This document shows positions 42,540 to 51,684 of a DNA stretch of 64,000 bases, piece after piece. The position numbers and the translations under genes are program-made. This stretch comes from Sedimentisphaerales bacterium. Lineage in GTDB: Bacteria > Planctomycetota > Phycisphaerae > Sedimentisphaerales > Anaerobacaceae. How positions within the stretch are numbered: position 1 is the stretch's first letter; each line of letters opens with the position of its first letter. The stretch lies in assembly GCA_016932095.1 (NCBI GenBank), contig JAFGDN010000011.1, positions 1 through 64,000 on the forward strand, read 5' to 3'. The notes beneath the pieces are model-generated. The model worked only from the letters and a program-made list of their open reading frames with translations, made no database searches and was not told where the DNA came from.

Positions 42540-43463
42540 TTATGTTCTCTCCAGTTTAAAATACGCCTGTCCGCAGTGCGTTTGTGCAGGTTTATTTTCT
42601 CTTAATTTATTTATATCAAACCTGTATCCCTGCTTATACATTTCATTTAATTTCTCAACCGTTAAATCGCACTTATCAAGCTCATTGTCTGTTGAGGTGT
42701 TAACCATATTTACCTGTATGGCTGCTGCGCATTGCTCTTGAAAATAAATATAGCCGGGGATTTTGTCGGCATTTCTCTGGCACCATCTGCAACACCAGGA
42801 CTCCAGCGTGTTGGGATTATAGAAATAGCCGAAAGATTTAAGCGTTGAGCGGGTAGAGACGACTTTACACATGGTCCTGATTAAAAAAGAGCTTGGAGCG
42901 AAAAGCTTGTGAATCAGCGGATTATTGTTCATTGTGCCGTCAATTATTCTTCTGACCAGTTCCGCCGTATAAAGCGTGGCGCAAAGCTCGAAGGAATACC
43001 GTGAAGAAGCCGTCCGTCCGGTCTTCCAGTTAAGCTTGTGCACCGTCCGGCCGGCAATTAACGCATTGGTAATCAAATCCCCCGTATCCTTAAAAAGTTC
43101 CGGGGCCATTTTGAACGAGAAGCCGAAAATATCGCGGCTATTTTCGCGAAAGGTCCTGTCAACCACTTCAAAATCTACGGAATCGAAATAGACCACGTCG
43201 TCGATGCCGAAGAGAATATACGGCGTATCGACCCGGCCGATGACGCGAAGAAAATCGCCGTGAAAATCCTTTTCTTTGATAACAATACAATCGGGAAAGC
43301 TTTTGAAAAGGCGCTCATACTCCTGCTCGAACATCTCTGCTTTATAAATTACTGATGTCTGGATAAGCTGAGCGGGGAAAAACCTGTAAAGCGATTCGAG
43401 ATAGGCGTTGAGCTGGAGAGGCCTGTTTTTGGTAAACACGATGTTGCTTATAAGTTTTTTCAT
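42540..43463 (-). CDS. Glycosyltransferase-like protein of unknown specificity
   Basis: 307 aa. The N-terminus (NIVFTKNRPLQLNAYLESL, then FGIDDVVYFD) looks like a GT-A nucleotide-sugar fold with an IDD metal site. The rest matches no family I recognise; it has six clustered Cys/Trp residues in ESWCCRWCQR. Located between GT2 and DUF6492-like genes, so a role in the same glycan is likely. Annotated only by fold resemblance. Confidence 0.6.
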   Translation of the reverse strand: MKKLISNIVFTKNRPLQLNAYLESLYRFFPAQLIQTSVIYKAEMFEQEYERLFKSFPDCIVIKEKDFHGDFLRVIGRVDTPYILFGIDDVVYFDSVDFEVVDRTFRENSRDIFGFSFKMAPELFKDTGDLITNALIAGRTVHKLNWKTGRTASSRYSFELCATLYTAELVRRIIDGTMNNNPLIHKLFAPSSFLIRTMCKVVSTRSTLKSFGYFYNPNTLESWCCRWCQRNADKIPGYIYFQEQCAAAIQVNMVNTSTDNELDKCDLTVEKLNEMYKQGYRFDINKLRENKPAQTHCGQAYFKLERT

Positions 43464-43466
43464 ATC

Positions 43467-44285
43467 TTATGAGTCCAGCGAATCGTCGCTGATTATACCC
43501 TGAATTACCGGCGAAGACAAAATTTTGTCTGCGAGCCGAGTGAATTTGCGATTGGTTTTGGCCCGCAGCTTGAATTCCTGCGGATTTATCACCTGTGTGG
43601 CGTGGGCAATATGGGCAATATAGCGACCCATTACCGAGGGATGCAATTCGACGGTTTGGTAGCCGCGGTCAAGAAGCTCATAGTAAAGTTTTTGTCCGGC
43701 GGTGAAGCCCTCGGAATTACCCATCAAAAATGAAAGCCCCTCTTTCCGTAATACCTCGGTTCGATACAGGCAGCAAATCGTGCGGTTGTAATATCGCAAT
43801 TGTTCCCGCTGTTGAGGCGCGCTTGATATGGAACGAAGCAATGCCTTGTAATCAGTATATTTTTTAAGCAGTTGCAGCCAGCGGGGCGTCAATTCAATTT
43901 TCCCTGAGCCAACGCAGGCGATTTTGGGGTCATTTTTGAAATGGGAAACAAGCTCAGTCAGCCAGCCGGGATGCTGCACAAAGGCATCGGTGTGCATCGC
44001 TACGAAAAATTCGTTGTCGCAGTTTTTCAGGCCGAGGTCGAGAGCGGCGGACTGGTCGAAGCTGCCCCTGGGCTGACCGGACGGGTGAGGGCGTTCGATG
44101 AGACGAATCCATTTAAGGGAACGAAGATACGCGGTTGAGTCGTCGTTTGAGTCGTTATCGACGACGAGCATTTCGTATGGGTAATCTGTGAATTTGCGGA
44201 TACTGCGCAGGCAAAGACGGGTAAAGTCGAGGGTTTTGTAATTGACTATGCAGATAGTTGCCTTGCCAGGCATTGGTTGGGACAT
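43467..44285 (-). CDS. Glycosyltransferase family 2
   Basis: 272 aa. TICIVNYKTLDFTRLCLRSI, VVDNDSNDDS, and AMHTDAFV (DXD-like) show a GT2 rhamnosyltransferase-like enzyme. It begins 1 nt after the rfbB stop. Adjacent dTDP-rhamnose genes make rhamnose a good donor candidate, by inference. Confidence 0.85.
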   Translation of the reverse strand: MSQPMPGKATICIVNYKTLDFTRLCLRSIRKFTDYPYEMLVVDNDSNDDSTAYLRSLKWIRLIERPHPSGQPRGSFDQSAALDLGLKNCDNEFFVAMHTDAFVQHPGWLTELVSHFKNDPKIACVGSGKIELTPRWLQLLKKYTDYKALLRSISSAPQQREQLRYYNRTICCLYRTEVLRKEGLSFLMGNSEGFTAGQKLYYELLDRGYQTVELHPSVMGRYIAHIAHATQVINPQEFKLRAKTNRKFTRLADKILSSPVIQGIISDDSLDS

Positions 44286-44286
44286 A

Positions 44287-45300
44287 TTACCTGTTTTTAT
44301 ACATTGAGTCGTAGTACTTCTGATAATCGCCGGAAACGACGTTTTCGAGCCATTTTCGGCTGGCTAAATACCACTCGATGGTTTTATTGAGGCCCTGTTC
44401 AAAAGATACGGAGGGTCGCCACTTCAACTGGCCAATAATCTTCGAGGCATCGATGGCATAACGCCTGTCGTGGCCGGGACGGTCGGTAACGTGTTTGATG
44501 AGCGATTCTGGTTTGTCGAGGCGATTGAGGATGAGCCGGACGATGTCGATATTGGTTTTTTCGTTGCAGCCGCCGATGTTATAGATTTCACCCGGCCGGG
44601 TTTCTGTGAGAACCTTCCACACGGCCGTGCAGTGGTCGTAAACGTAAAGCCAGTCGCGTATTTGCAGGCCGTCGCCGTAAACGGGAAGGTCTTTATCGTT
44701 GAGGGCGTTATTGAGCATCAGAGGGATGAGTTTTTCGGGGAACTGATATGGACCGTAGTTATTGGAGCAGCGGGTGATATTGTATTTGACGCCCCAGGTG
44801 TGGCCGAAGGCGCGGACGAGCAGGTCTGCCGATGCCTTGCTGGCAGAATAAGGCGAATTGGGACTAAGAGGGGTATTTTCGGTGAATTTGCCCTCGGGGC
44901 CGAGTGCGCCGTAAACCTCGTCGGTTGAAATCTGAATGAAGCGATTCAATTTTTTGTCTCTGGCGGCTTCGAGAAGCGTCAGCGTGCCGGCGACATTTGT
45001 TTCAATAAAGATTTTGGGCTCGGTTATGGAGCGGTCAACGTGGGTTTCTGCGGCGAAATTGATAATGGAATCGATTTTGAATTCATCGATGATTCGCTCA
45101 ATAAGCGAGCCGTCGCAGATGTCGCCTTTTATGAATTTATGATTGGAATGGTTTTCAAAGCCGGCCAGGTTTTCGAGGTTGCCGGCGTAAGTTAGCTTAT
45201 CGAGATTGACAACGAAGCAATCGGGATGTTCCGCAAGGGCCATACGGACAAAATTACTGCCGATGAAGCCGGCGCCGCCTGTAACTAATATCTTTCTCAT
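44287..45300 (-). CDS. rfbB: dTDP-glucose 4,6-dehydratase
   Basis: RfbB converts dTDP-glucose to dTDP-4-keto-6-deoxyglucose. 337 aa. NAD motif VTGGAGFIGSNFVR at the start, FAAETHVDRSI, the TDEVYGALG catalytic segment, YSASKASADLLVRAF (catalytic Tyr/Lys) and RCSNNYGPYQFPEKLIP. The ATG at 45300 overlaps the rfbD stop (ATGA); a longer frame from 45351 lies inside rfbD. It is the last of rfbA-C-D-B. Confidence 0.95.
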   Translation of the reverse strand: MRKILVTGGAGFIGSNFVRMALAEHPDCFVVNLDKLTYAGNLENLAGFENHSNHKFIKGDICDGSLIERIIDEFKIDSIINFAAETHVDRSITEPKIFIETNVAGTLTLLEAARDKKLNRFIQISTDEVYGALGPEGKFTENTPLSPNSPYSASKASADLLVRAFGHTWGVKYNITRCSNNYGPYQFPEKLIPLMLNNALNDKDLPVYGDGLQIRDWLYVYDHCTAVWKVLTETRPGEIYNIGGCNEKTNIDIVRLILNRLDKPESLIKHVTDRPGHDRRYAIDASKIIGQLKWRPSVSFEQGLNKTIEWYLASRKWLENVVSGDYQKYYDSMYKNR

Positions 45301-46145
45301 AGCTTTTTCAGGAACTCCTCGAGGGGAATCTGCCAGTTTTTTATTGGGCAATGAAGCAACGGTCTTATTTTACTGCAGTCGAACCTGGAGTTTAGCGGTC
45401 TCTGGGCAGGGGATGTGAAATCAGCGGTTTTGCAGGGATTCACAACCACATCGAGTTTGAGCGTTTCGATGATAAACCTCGCGACATCGAACCTGCTGGT
45501 ATAATCCTGACTTGCAAAATGGTATATCCCTGCTGGTTTTTTATTCAGGAGGTCGCAAACGGCTTTTGCGGCTTCCGTAGTTGCGGTGGGCGAGCCGAAC
45601 TGGTCATCGACGACTTTGAGCTCTTTCTGAGTTTTGGCCCCTTGCAGAATTTTTTTTATGAAGTTATCGCCGTGCAGGCCGTAAGTCCATTCCACTCGAA
45701 TAATACAATGACGACACTTGTTTTCATCGAGAAGGCGTTCACCCGCCAACTTTGTCCTGCCGTAAGCATTGATTGGATGGGGAAAATCTTTTTCGATATA
45801 CGGTGCGCTGCCATTACCGTCGAAAACAAAATCGGTGCTGATATGAAGCAGCCAAGCGTCAAATTTTCTTGCGAAAAGCCCAAGATTGCCCACGGCCTCG
45901 GCGTTGACGCGAAAGGCAAGTTCGGTTTCGGATTCGGCCTTATCGACGTTCGTATAGGCGGCACAGTTAATTATCGTTTTGAAACGCTGAACCACACTTA
46001 ACAACTGACGCTCATTAGTTATATCGAAATCGGGCAGGTCAAAGACCTCGAAATCGACGCCACGGTTCTTACATTCTTCGGCAACGTCCGAGCCGAGCAT
46101 CCCCCTGCCGCCGAGAATCGCCGCTTTTTCAGCCGGACCGTTCAT
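45297..46145 (-). CDS. rfbD: dTDP-4-dehydrorhamnose reductase
   Basis: 282 aa SDR enzyme that makes dTDP-L-rhamnose. Seen: AAILGGRGMLGSDVAEEC, INCAAYTNVDKAE, STDFVFDG, and YGRTKLAGER with the Tyr-x3-Lys pair. Overlaps both neighbours by 4 nt (rfbC stop and rfbB start), so translation is coupled. Confidence 0.93.
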   Translation of the reverse strand: MNGPAEKAAILGGRGMLGSDVAEECKNRGVDFEVFDLPDFDITNERQLLSVVQRFKTIINCAAYTNVDKAESETELAFRVNAEAVGNLGLFARKFDAWLLHISTDFVFDGNGSAPYIEKDFPHPINAYGRTKLAGERLLDENKCRHCIIRVEWTYGLHGDNFIKKILQGAKTQKELKVVDDQFGSPTATTEAAKAVCDLLNKKPAGIYHFASQDYTSRFDVARFIIETLKLDVVVNPCKTADFTSPAQRPLNSRFDCSKIRPLLHCPIKNWQIPLEEFLKKL

Positions 46146-46705
46146 TTATCCCCCGTGAAGCGAGGCAGCTTATTTTTCGGAATATCCTTTAACCGTGGAT
46201 AGCCGGCGTCTTTTTTAGACAGTGTCGGCGAGGCAACGGGCCAATCGATTTTCAAATCCGGGTCGTTGAAAACTATGCCTCCTTCGTCTTTGCCGCTGTA
46301 ATAATCCGTGCATTTGTATGAGAACAGGGCCGTATCGCTCAATACGCAAAAACCGTGAGCAAAATCCGGCGGTATATACATCTGTTTGTGGTTGTCCGCG
46401 GAAAGCGTTTCAGCGACCCACTGGCCGAAGGTCGGCGAGCCGACGCGAATATCGACCGCCGCGTCGAAAACCTCGCCCGAAAGCACCTGCACAAGCTTGC
46501 CCTGCGAATGTGGATACTGAAAATGCAGACCACGCAGGACGTTTTTGGCGGAGAACGAGACGTTATCCTGCACAAACGGGAGCTTTATCCCGGCTTGCTC
46601 GTAGCGTTTCTGGCTGAAGGTTTCTAAAAACCAGCCGCGTTGGTCGCCGAAAGCGTCCGGCTCAATAACAAAAACCGAAGGAATTTTAGTTTGCGTAACC
46701 TTCAT
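46142..46705 (-). CDS. rfbC: dTDP-4-dehydrorhamnose 3,5-epimerase
   Basis: 187 aa cupin enzyme. Motifs: GDQRGWFLETFS, NVLRGLHFQYPHSQGKLVQV with catalytic His, IPPDFAHGFCVLSD, YKCTDYY. Typical length. Starts 1 nt after the rfbA stop and overlaps rfbD. Confidence 0.95.
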   Translation of the reverse strand: MKVTQTKIPSVFVIEPDAFGDQRGWFLETFSQKRYEQAGIKLPFVQDNVSFSAKNVLRGLHFQYPHSQGKLVQVLSGEVFDAAVDIRVGSPTFGQWVAETLSADNHKQMYIPPDFAHGFCVLSDTALFSYKCTDYYSGKDEGGIVFNDPDLKIDWPVASPTLSKKDAGYPRLKDIPKNKLPRFTGDK

Positions 46706-47584
46706 TCAGCGGTTCTCATTTACAAGGGCAATGAGATATTGTCCGTACCAGTTTTTGGCTAACGGTTCGGCAAGTTTACGAACCTGCCCGGCGTCGATAA
46801 GGCCGAGATGAAAGGCGATTTCCTCGGGGCAGGCAATCATAAGGCCCTGCCTGTGCTGAATGGTCTGAACGAAATTTGACGCCTGTAACATCGAATCCGG
46901 TGTTCCTGTATCGAGCCAGGCAATGCCCCTACCTAACAGCTCAACCCTGAGTTTGCCTTTTTTGAGATAAGCGTTGTTGAGGTCGGTGATTTCCAGCTCA
47001 CCTCTTGGCGATGGCTTTAAGGAAGCGGCAATCTCACAGACATCTGAATCGTAGAAATAAAGCCCAACGGCGGCGTAATTTGATTTGGGTTTAGCGGGTT
47101 TTTCCTCGATTGAAATGACTTTTCCGGATTTGTCGAACTCGATTACACCATATCGCTCAGGGTCCCTGACCCAGTAGCCGAAAATCGTTGCGCCGGTTTC
47201 ACCGCCAACTGCCTTTTTAAGCGGATCGACCAGCGAATGGCCGAAGAAGATATTATCGCCCAGAATCAGGCAACCGGGGCTGCCCGCTAGAAAATGCCTG
47301 CCGATAATGAACGCCTGTGCAAGCCCTTCAGGTTTCGGCTGTTCGGCATATTCGAGCCGGATACCCCATTGTGAGCCGTCACCAAGTACCTTTTTGTATA
47401 AAGGAAGGTCGGCGGGCGTGCTTATTACGAGAATTTCCCTAATGCCTGCCAACATCAGGGTCGTCAAGGGGTAATAGACCATCGGCTTATCATACACTGG
47501 GATAAGCTGCTTGCTGATACCCCTTGTGACCGGATGCAGCCGAGTGCCTTCGCCGCCCGCGAGGATAATACCTTTATAATTCAT
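46706..47584 (-). CDS. rfbA: Glucose-1-phosphate thymidylyltransferase
   Basis: 292 aa. [31 protein letters not shown] is the nucleotidyltransferase signature (given here in part only by its ends: [11 protein letters not shown] and [10 protein letters not shown]), followed by GDNIFFGHS and [10 protein letters not shown]. It forms dTDP-glucose, the first step to dTDP-rhamnose. First gene of the rfbACDB operon. Confidence 0.95.
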   Translation of the reverse strand: MNYKGIILAGGEGTRLHPVTRGISKQLIPVYDKPMVYYPLTTLMLAGIREILVISTPADLPLYKKVLGDGSQWGIRLEYAEQPKPEGLAQAFIIGRHFLAGSPGCLILGDNIFFGHSLVDPLKKAVGGETGATIFGYWVRDPERYGVIEFDKSGKVISIEEKPAKPKSNYAAVGLYFYDSDVCEIAASLKPSPRGELEITDLNNAYLKKGKLRVELLGRGIAWLDTGTPDSMLQASNFVQTIQHRQGLMIACPEEIAFHLGLIDAGQVRKLAEPLAKNWYGQYLIALVNENR

Positions 47585-47700
47585 TTATCTGTCTCCACTT
47601 AGCGATACCCGATAAACCGGCTAAACCATCCCGCCGGCTCGGTTTACCATAGCCGAGAGCGAAAAAAAAGCAAGTGAAAAAGGCGGAAAAGCGATTTTTC

Positions 47701-47730
47701 TTGACCGACTCCGCGTTAATAGGGTATGAT
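47701..47730 (+). promoter_or_regulatory. Sigma-70-type promoter of the dockerin-like gene
   Basis: TTGACC at 47701-47706, an 18-nt spacer, TATGAT at 47725-47730. It lies 26 nt before the ATG at 47756. Confidence 0.5.
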
Positions 47731-47755
47731 TGTTATTCAAGGGAATTTTCTGGTG

Positions 47756-48177
47756 ATGAAAATGCCAGTAATACAATCGAAAGACCTCAAAGCCATAGTA
47801 ACCGCAGCGATGTCGTTTTGCCTGCTTTTCGGTTCAACGAAAGCCGTCAAAGGCGACTGGAAAAGCGACGCCAACGACAACGAATCTGTCTATTCCGGCG
47901 AGGTTTCGGCCACGCCGGGTTACCAGACCTGCCCTGAGGTTATAAACGCCGGCTTAGCCCTGCTTTCAGACCTCAACGGCGAATGCTACGTTGACGAGCT
48001 TGACCTGTGGATGGTAACCGACTACTGGCTTGAGACGAATTGCGCGGGCTTGACAATTACCAGGGCAGCGATTTTGAGCCGGACGGAGACGTTGACTTTG
48101 CCGATTTTGCCGACTTTGCCCTATTGTGGCTGGAGTGCAATGACCCCGAAAATCCCGACTGCACGCCGAACTGGTAA
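47756..48177 (+). pseudogene. Secreted dockerin-like (paired EF-hand) protein, frameshifted
   Basis: A signal peptide (AIVTAAMSFCLLFG) leads to SDLNGECYVDELDLWMVTDY, a dockerin-type first calcium loop. After about position 48050 the reading continues only in another frame, where DFEPDGDVDFADFADFALLW gives the second EF-hand loop and a natural end (NPDCTPNW, stop at 48175-48177). A single-base gain or loss near 48040-48054 explains both. The unshifted frame runs to 48187 with nonsense residues. An assembly error is possible. Dockerin-like ends are typical of planctomycete exported proteins. Confidence 0.75.
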
Positions 48178-48316
48178 TAATAAGTAACATAATCTTTCTA
48201 AAATCAGGTTGCAACTGTAAGAAATCCCCTGTTTCTGTTACTATTATTATAAAAGCAACAGAGGCAAACAGGATTGCGATTAGAAACCTGATATTTGTAA
48301 ACAAGAGGTGCGAAAA

Positions 48317-49297
48317 ATGAGAAAGGTGTTTTGGGGTTCATTAGTTTGGATTTTACTGCCTTCGATAGTATCAGCAAATCAATCAACAGAGAGGTTTGAG
48401 AAGGTCGTCAACAGGATGGTCAAGGCCATTAACGACGCGAACTGGCCCGCCGTCCAGGCGGATTTCGGAAAGGAGATGCTGGACTTTTTTCCTCCCGAGA
48501 AGTCAAAACTATTCTTCGAAGGAATGGTCGCCCAATACGGTAATATTGAAAAGCTGGACTCCGCCCGATACATTCCTCCCGACAAGGCGGTTTTCCCGGC
48601 GCATTTTGAACGCGGCTTTCTCGATATAACGATTGTTTTAGATAAGCAGGACAAAATCATAGGCCTGCTGTTTCTACCTCATAAGGCAGACGTGCCGATA
48701 GTAGAAAAACATCAGACGGAACTCTCACTCCCATTTAAGGGTAAGTGGCTCGTGGTTTGGGGTGGTGACACCAGAGAGCTTAATCAGCATCACGATTTTC
48801 CAAACCAGCAATTTGCTTTCGATTTGCTTGGCGTCGATGACAACGGCAAAACCCGTAAAGGACAAAGCAATACAAACGAGGATTATTTCGCCTTCGGCAG
48901 AGAGATAATCTCGCCGGCTGACGGAAACGTGACGGACGTTATAAACGGGGTGCGTGATAATGTTCCCGGTTCGATGAATCCCTATTCGGCCCTCGGAAAC
49001 GCCGTCGTTATTCAGAATCGGGAGAACGAGGTCTCGATTCTGGCGCACCTGAAACTTGACAGTATAAAAGTTAAGGCCGGGGACAAAGTCACGAAAGGCC
49101 AGGTAATCGGTCTCTGCGGCAATTCGGGCAACTCCTCCGAGCCGCATTTACATTATCACCTCCAAAATACGCCGATAATCCAGGACGGCACAGGCATCAA
49201 ATGCCATTTTGAAAAAGTTACTATAATCAACAACGGGCAACAGCAGGAAAAAACAAATTATTCGCCGGTAAAAGGCAATGTCATAATGGCGGATTGA
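48317..49297 (+). CDS. M23-family peptidase with N-terminal DUF3887-like domain
   Basis: 326 aa from the ATG at 48317, preceded by AGAGGTG. Signal peptide, then a helical domain (about 30-125, RMVKAINDANWPAVQADFG), then a LytM/M23 fold with zinc ligands in HHDFPNQQFAFD and HLHYHL. The other key element is YSALGNAVVIQN followed by GDKVTKGQVIGLCGNSGNS. M23 enzymes cut peptidoglycan cross-links or glycine peptides; in planctomycetes the substrate is uncertain. Its 3' end overlaps the lipB-lipA gene by 40 nt on the opposite strand. Confidence 0.85.
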   Translation: MRKVFWGSLVWILLPSIVSANQSTERFEKVVNRMVKAINDANWPAVQADFGKEMLDFFPPEKSKLFFEGMVAQYGNIEKLDSARYIPPDKAVFPAHFERGFLDITIVLDKQDKIIGLLFLPHKADVPIVEKHQTELSLPFKGKWLVVWGGDTRELNQHHDFPNQQFAFDLLGVDDNGKTRKGQSNTNEDYFAFGREIISPADGNVTDVINGVRDNVPGSMNPYSALGNAVVIQNRENEVSILAHLKLDSIKVKAGDKVTKGQVIGLCGNSGNSSEPHLHYHLQNTPIIQDGTGIKCHFEKVTIINNGQQQEKTNYSPVKGNVIMAD

Positions 49298-50832
49298 GTC
49301 GAAGGCATTTCCGCGAAATATGAGCTTCGGGCGAATGGTGCTGATATAATCCACTTGAACCCAAGCTCAATCGCCTTCTGCTTCCACCAGTCAAATTTCT
49401 CCGGCGTTATGTATTCAACGACCTCAAGCGAGTCCTTCGAGGGTTTCAGATACTGGCCGATAGTCAGGCGGTCACAGCCGACACTGCGCAAATCCTTCAA
49501 GACCCGTTCCACCTCATCCTCAGTTTCGCCTAAGCCGAGCATAATCGATGATTTCGTGGGAATGCCATCGTAACTTTCTTTTGCCAATTTCAGGAGATTT
49601 AGTGAACGCTGATAATCGCCGCCTGCCCTTGCCTCTGTATACAGGGACGGAACTGTTTCCACATTATGCGCGAAGACAAACGGCTGTGCTTCCGCGAGAA
49701 TCTCAATCGCCTCGTTTTGGCAATCGCGAAAATCGGGCGTCAGAATTTCATATTTGGTATCAGGATATTGCCTGCGGACCTCATTGATACAATCTTGGAA
49801 ATGACTTGCCCCGCCGTCGGGCAGGTCGTCGCGGTCAACGCTTGTTATGACCAGATATTGCAAGCCGAGGTTTTTAACCAGTTCCGCAATTCTGGTCGGT
49901 TCAGTTGAATCTATCGGTTTGGGTTTGCCTTTCGCAACGGAACAGAATTTACAGCCCCGCGTGCAGATATTGCCTAAAATCAAAACCGTCGCCGTGCCTT
50001 TAGCCCAGCACTGGCCCCGGTTTGGGCAGTTCGCGCTCATACATATTGTCTCAAGACCGAGCGCATTTACGATTTCACTTGTCCTGCTGTATTCCCCTGC
50101 CGATGGCATTGGTCTTCGCAGCCAGTCAGGAAGTCGTCGTATTTTTTCTGTCTTCTGTCTTCTGTCTTCTGTCTTCTCAAAATGTTCAACAAGTAATGTA
50201 TTTAACCTTTCTTTCACTTCTTGCATCGGAAGTTTTTTGCCCGTTTCATTAAGCACTGACGTCATTTTTACATCGTCAAGGCCGCAGGGGATAATGTAAT
50301 CAAAGATGCTCAAATCGTTGCGGATATTTATCGCCATACCGTGGTGCGTAATCTGCCTTGAAATGCGAACGCCGATTGAAGCGATTTTTTTATCATTCAC
50401 CCATAGACCCGGAAAACCCTTTCGTCTTTCGCTTTTTACATCAAGCTGTTCCAAAAGCTCGATACCAATCTGCTCGAGAGTTCTGATGTATTCGCTGACA
50501 CCGAGGCGTAATTGCTGGAGGTTCAAAATCGGGTAAAAAACGATTTGGCCGGGGTTGTGGGCGGTTGTGCCGCCGCCCCTGCGGATTTCAACTACATCGA
50601 TTCCCTTTTCAGCAAGTTTATCACGCCCAATAAGCAGCTTATTCGCGTCTTGCCTTGCCCCCAAAGTGATTATCGGCTTATGCTCAACCATCAGGGCTGT
50701 ATTGCCTATTTCATTTCGTCGCCTCTGTTCAACCAGCAGTTGCTGTGTTTGCAGCGTTTTATGAAAATCCTCCAGTCCGTAATCAAGTATTTGCATCGAA
50801 TTGAATCGAACTTTGATGACATTTGCAGACAT
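49258..50832 (-). CDS. lipB-lipA: Fused octanoyltransferase and lipoyl synthase
   Basis: 524 aa, a fusion of the two steps of lipoate synthesis on apo-proteins. LipB part (1-218): EIRRGGGTTAHNPGQ, the KIASIGVRISRQITHHGMAIN segment (ends KIASIGV and HGMAIN), and the active Cys183 in IPCGL. LipA part (about 232-524): RLPDWLRRP, the auxiliary cluster Cys264-x4-Cys269-x5-Cys275 and the radical-SAM Cys290-x3-Cys294-x2-Cys297, then the C-terminal RSSYFAE. The joining residues 219-231 (EKTEDRRQKTEK) are encoded by a 4-unit heptamer array. The start at 50832, 1 nt after the birA stop, is preferred over 50847. LipB moves octanoyl to the carrier domain and LipA inserts sulfur. Confidence 0.92.
   Translation of the reverse strand: MSANVIKVRFNSMQILDYGLEDFHKTLQTQQLLVEQRRRNEIGNTALMVEHKPIITLGARQDANKLLIGRDKLAEKGIDVVEIRRGGGTTAHNPGQIVFYPILNLQQLRLGVSEYIRTLEQIGIELLEQLDVKSERRKGFPGLWVNDKKIASIGVRISRQITHHGMAINIRNDLSIFDYIIPCGLDDVKMTSVLNETGKKLPMQEVKERLNTLLVEHFEKTEDRRQKTEKIRRLPDWLRRPMPSAGEYSRTSEIVNALGLETICMSANCPNRGQCWAKGTATVLILGNICTRGCKFCSVAKGKPKPIDSTEPTRIAELVKNLGLQYLVITSVDRDDLPDGGASHFQDCINEVRRQYPDTKYEILTPDFRDCQNEAIEILAEAQPFVFAHNVETVPSLYTEARAGGDYQRSLNLLKLAKESYDGIPTKSSIMLGLGETEDEVERVLKDLRSVGCDRLTIGQYLKPSKDSLEVVEYITPEKFDWWKQKAIELGFKWIISAPFARSSYFAEMPSTQSAIMTLPFTGE
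50147..50177. repeat. Exact heptamer array at the lipB-lipA junction
   Basis: Slightly more than four perfect copies of tctgtct/gaagaca, exactly at the boundary between the two enzyme domains. One unit gained or lost would shift the lipA frame relative to lipB. Confidence 0.85.
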
Positions 50833-50833
50833 T

Positions 50834-51631
50834 TTAATCCCTGGCAATTGTCGTATGAGCCGAGTGGAACATTCTTATGGCGCCTGAGTCGAGATTCAGG
50901 ATGAGGCCGTGCCGCGGGTCAACGCCGATGCAGTTGCCGGTAAACCGCCTCCTGTTATATACAAGCGAAACCCTGTGATGTAATTGAGTGCTCAGTTTTT
51001 GCCACCGTTCGATAACTTTTTGCTCATTGTTCTCCGCAATTGTCAGCCAATGGTCAATCGAGGCAAGTAATCTTTTAATCAGCGAAATCCTGTCGATTTT
51101 TGAACCCGTTTCAATATCGATGCTCGTCGCCGTCTTTTGCAGGTCGGGGGGGAAGTCATCTTTTTGCTGATGGCAGTTAATGCCGATGCCTATGATGAAA
51201 GCGGTATGTTTGCCGATTTTTTTTGATTCGACAAGAATGCCAGCAACTTTTTTATTGCTAAGGATAACGTCATTCGGCCACTTGATTCTTGCTTCCGTTT
51301 TTACGCATTTCCCGATTGCCTCGGCCGTCGCCGCCGCGATTGTCAACGGGAGCGTTTCGACATCCAGTTTTGACTCTATTAGCAAAATCGAGCACAATAT
51401 GCTCTTGCCGAAGCAGCCGAACCATTTATTGCCCCCTCTGCCGCGTCCGGCTGATTGCTCCTCCGCAAGAACGACAAGGCCGTCGTTGGCTTTGTTTTTG
51501 GCGTATTGCGCAGCGATATCACTTGTGCTTGCGGTGCTGGAATAAACGATGACCTTTTTGCCAATTCGATTCGTTTTAAGATTTGCTTTTATCTTATCAG
51601 TGTCCAGCGCAATCAAAACACCCTTTGTCAT
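50834..51631 (-). CDS. birA: Biotin--[acetyl-CoA-carboxylase] ligase
   Basis: 265 aa. Seen: SSTASTSDIA, EQSAGRGRGGNKWFG, KWPNDVILSNKKVAGILVE and IGIGINC, the biotin-protein ligase core, plus a small C-terminal SH3-like domain. No N-terminal DNA-binding helix is present, so it is a class I ligase, not a repressor. It attaches biotin to the carboxyl-carrier protein. The gene precedes the lipBA fusion by 1 nt; both make cofactor-modified proteins. An ATG at 51640 adds three residues. Confidence 0.9.
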   Translation of the reverse strand: MTKGVLIALDTDKIKANLKTNRIGKKVIVYSSTASTSDIAAQYAKNKANDGLVVLAEEQSAGRGRGGNKWFGCFGKSILCSILLIESKLDVETLPLTIAAATAEAIGKCVKTEARIKWPNDVILSNKKVAGILVESKKIGKHTAFIIGIGINCHQQKDDFPPDLQKTATSIDIETGSKIDRISLIKRLLASIDHWLTIAENNEQKVIERWQKLSTQLHHRVSLVYNRRRFTGNCIGVDPRHGLILNLDSGAIRMFHSAHTTIARD

Positions 51632-51647
51632 TCCATGCACTCAAGTG

Positions 51648-51682
51648 AAAATCACAAATCATAAACCAAAAATCATAAATCG
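51648..51682. repeat. A-rich heptamer array between birA and nadC
   Basis: Five phased units: aaaatca, caaatca, taaacca, aaaatca, taaatcg. It occupies most of the 53-nt gap between the birA and nadC reading frames. Confidence 0.75.
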
Positions 51683-51684
51683 GT

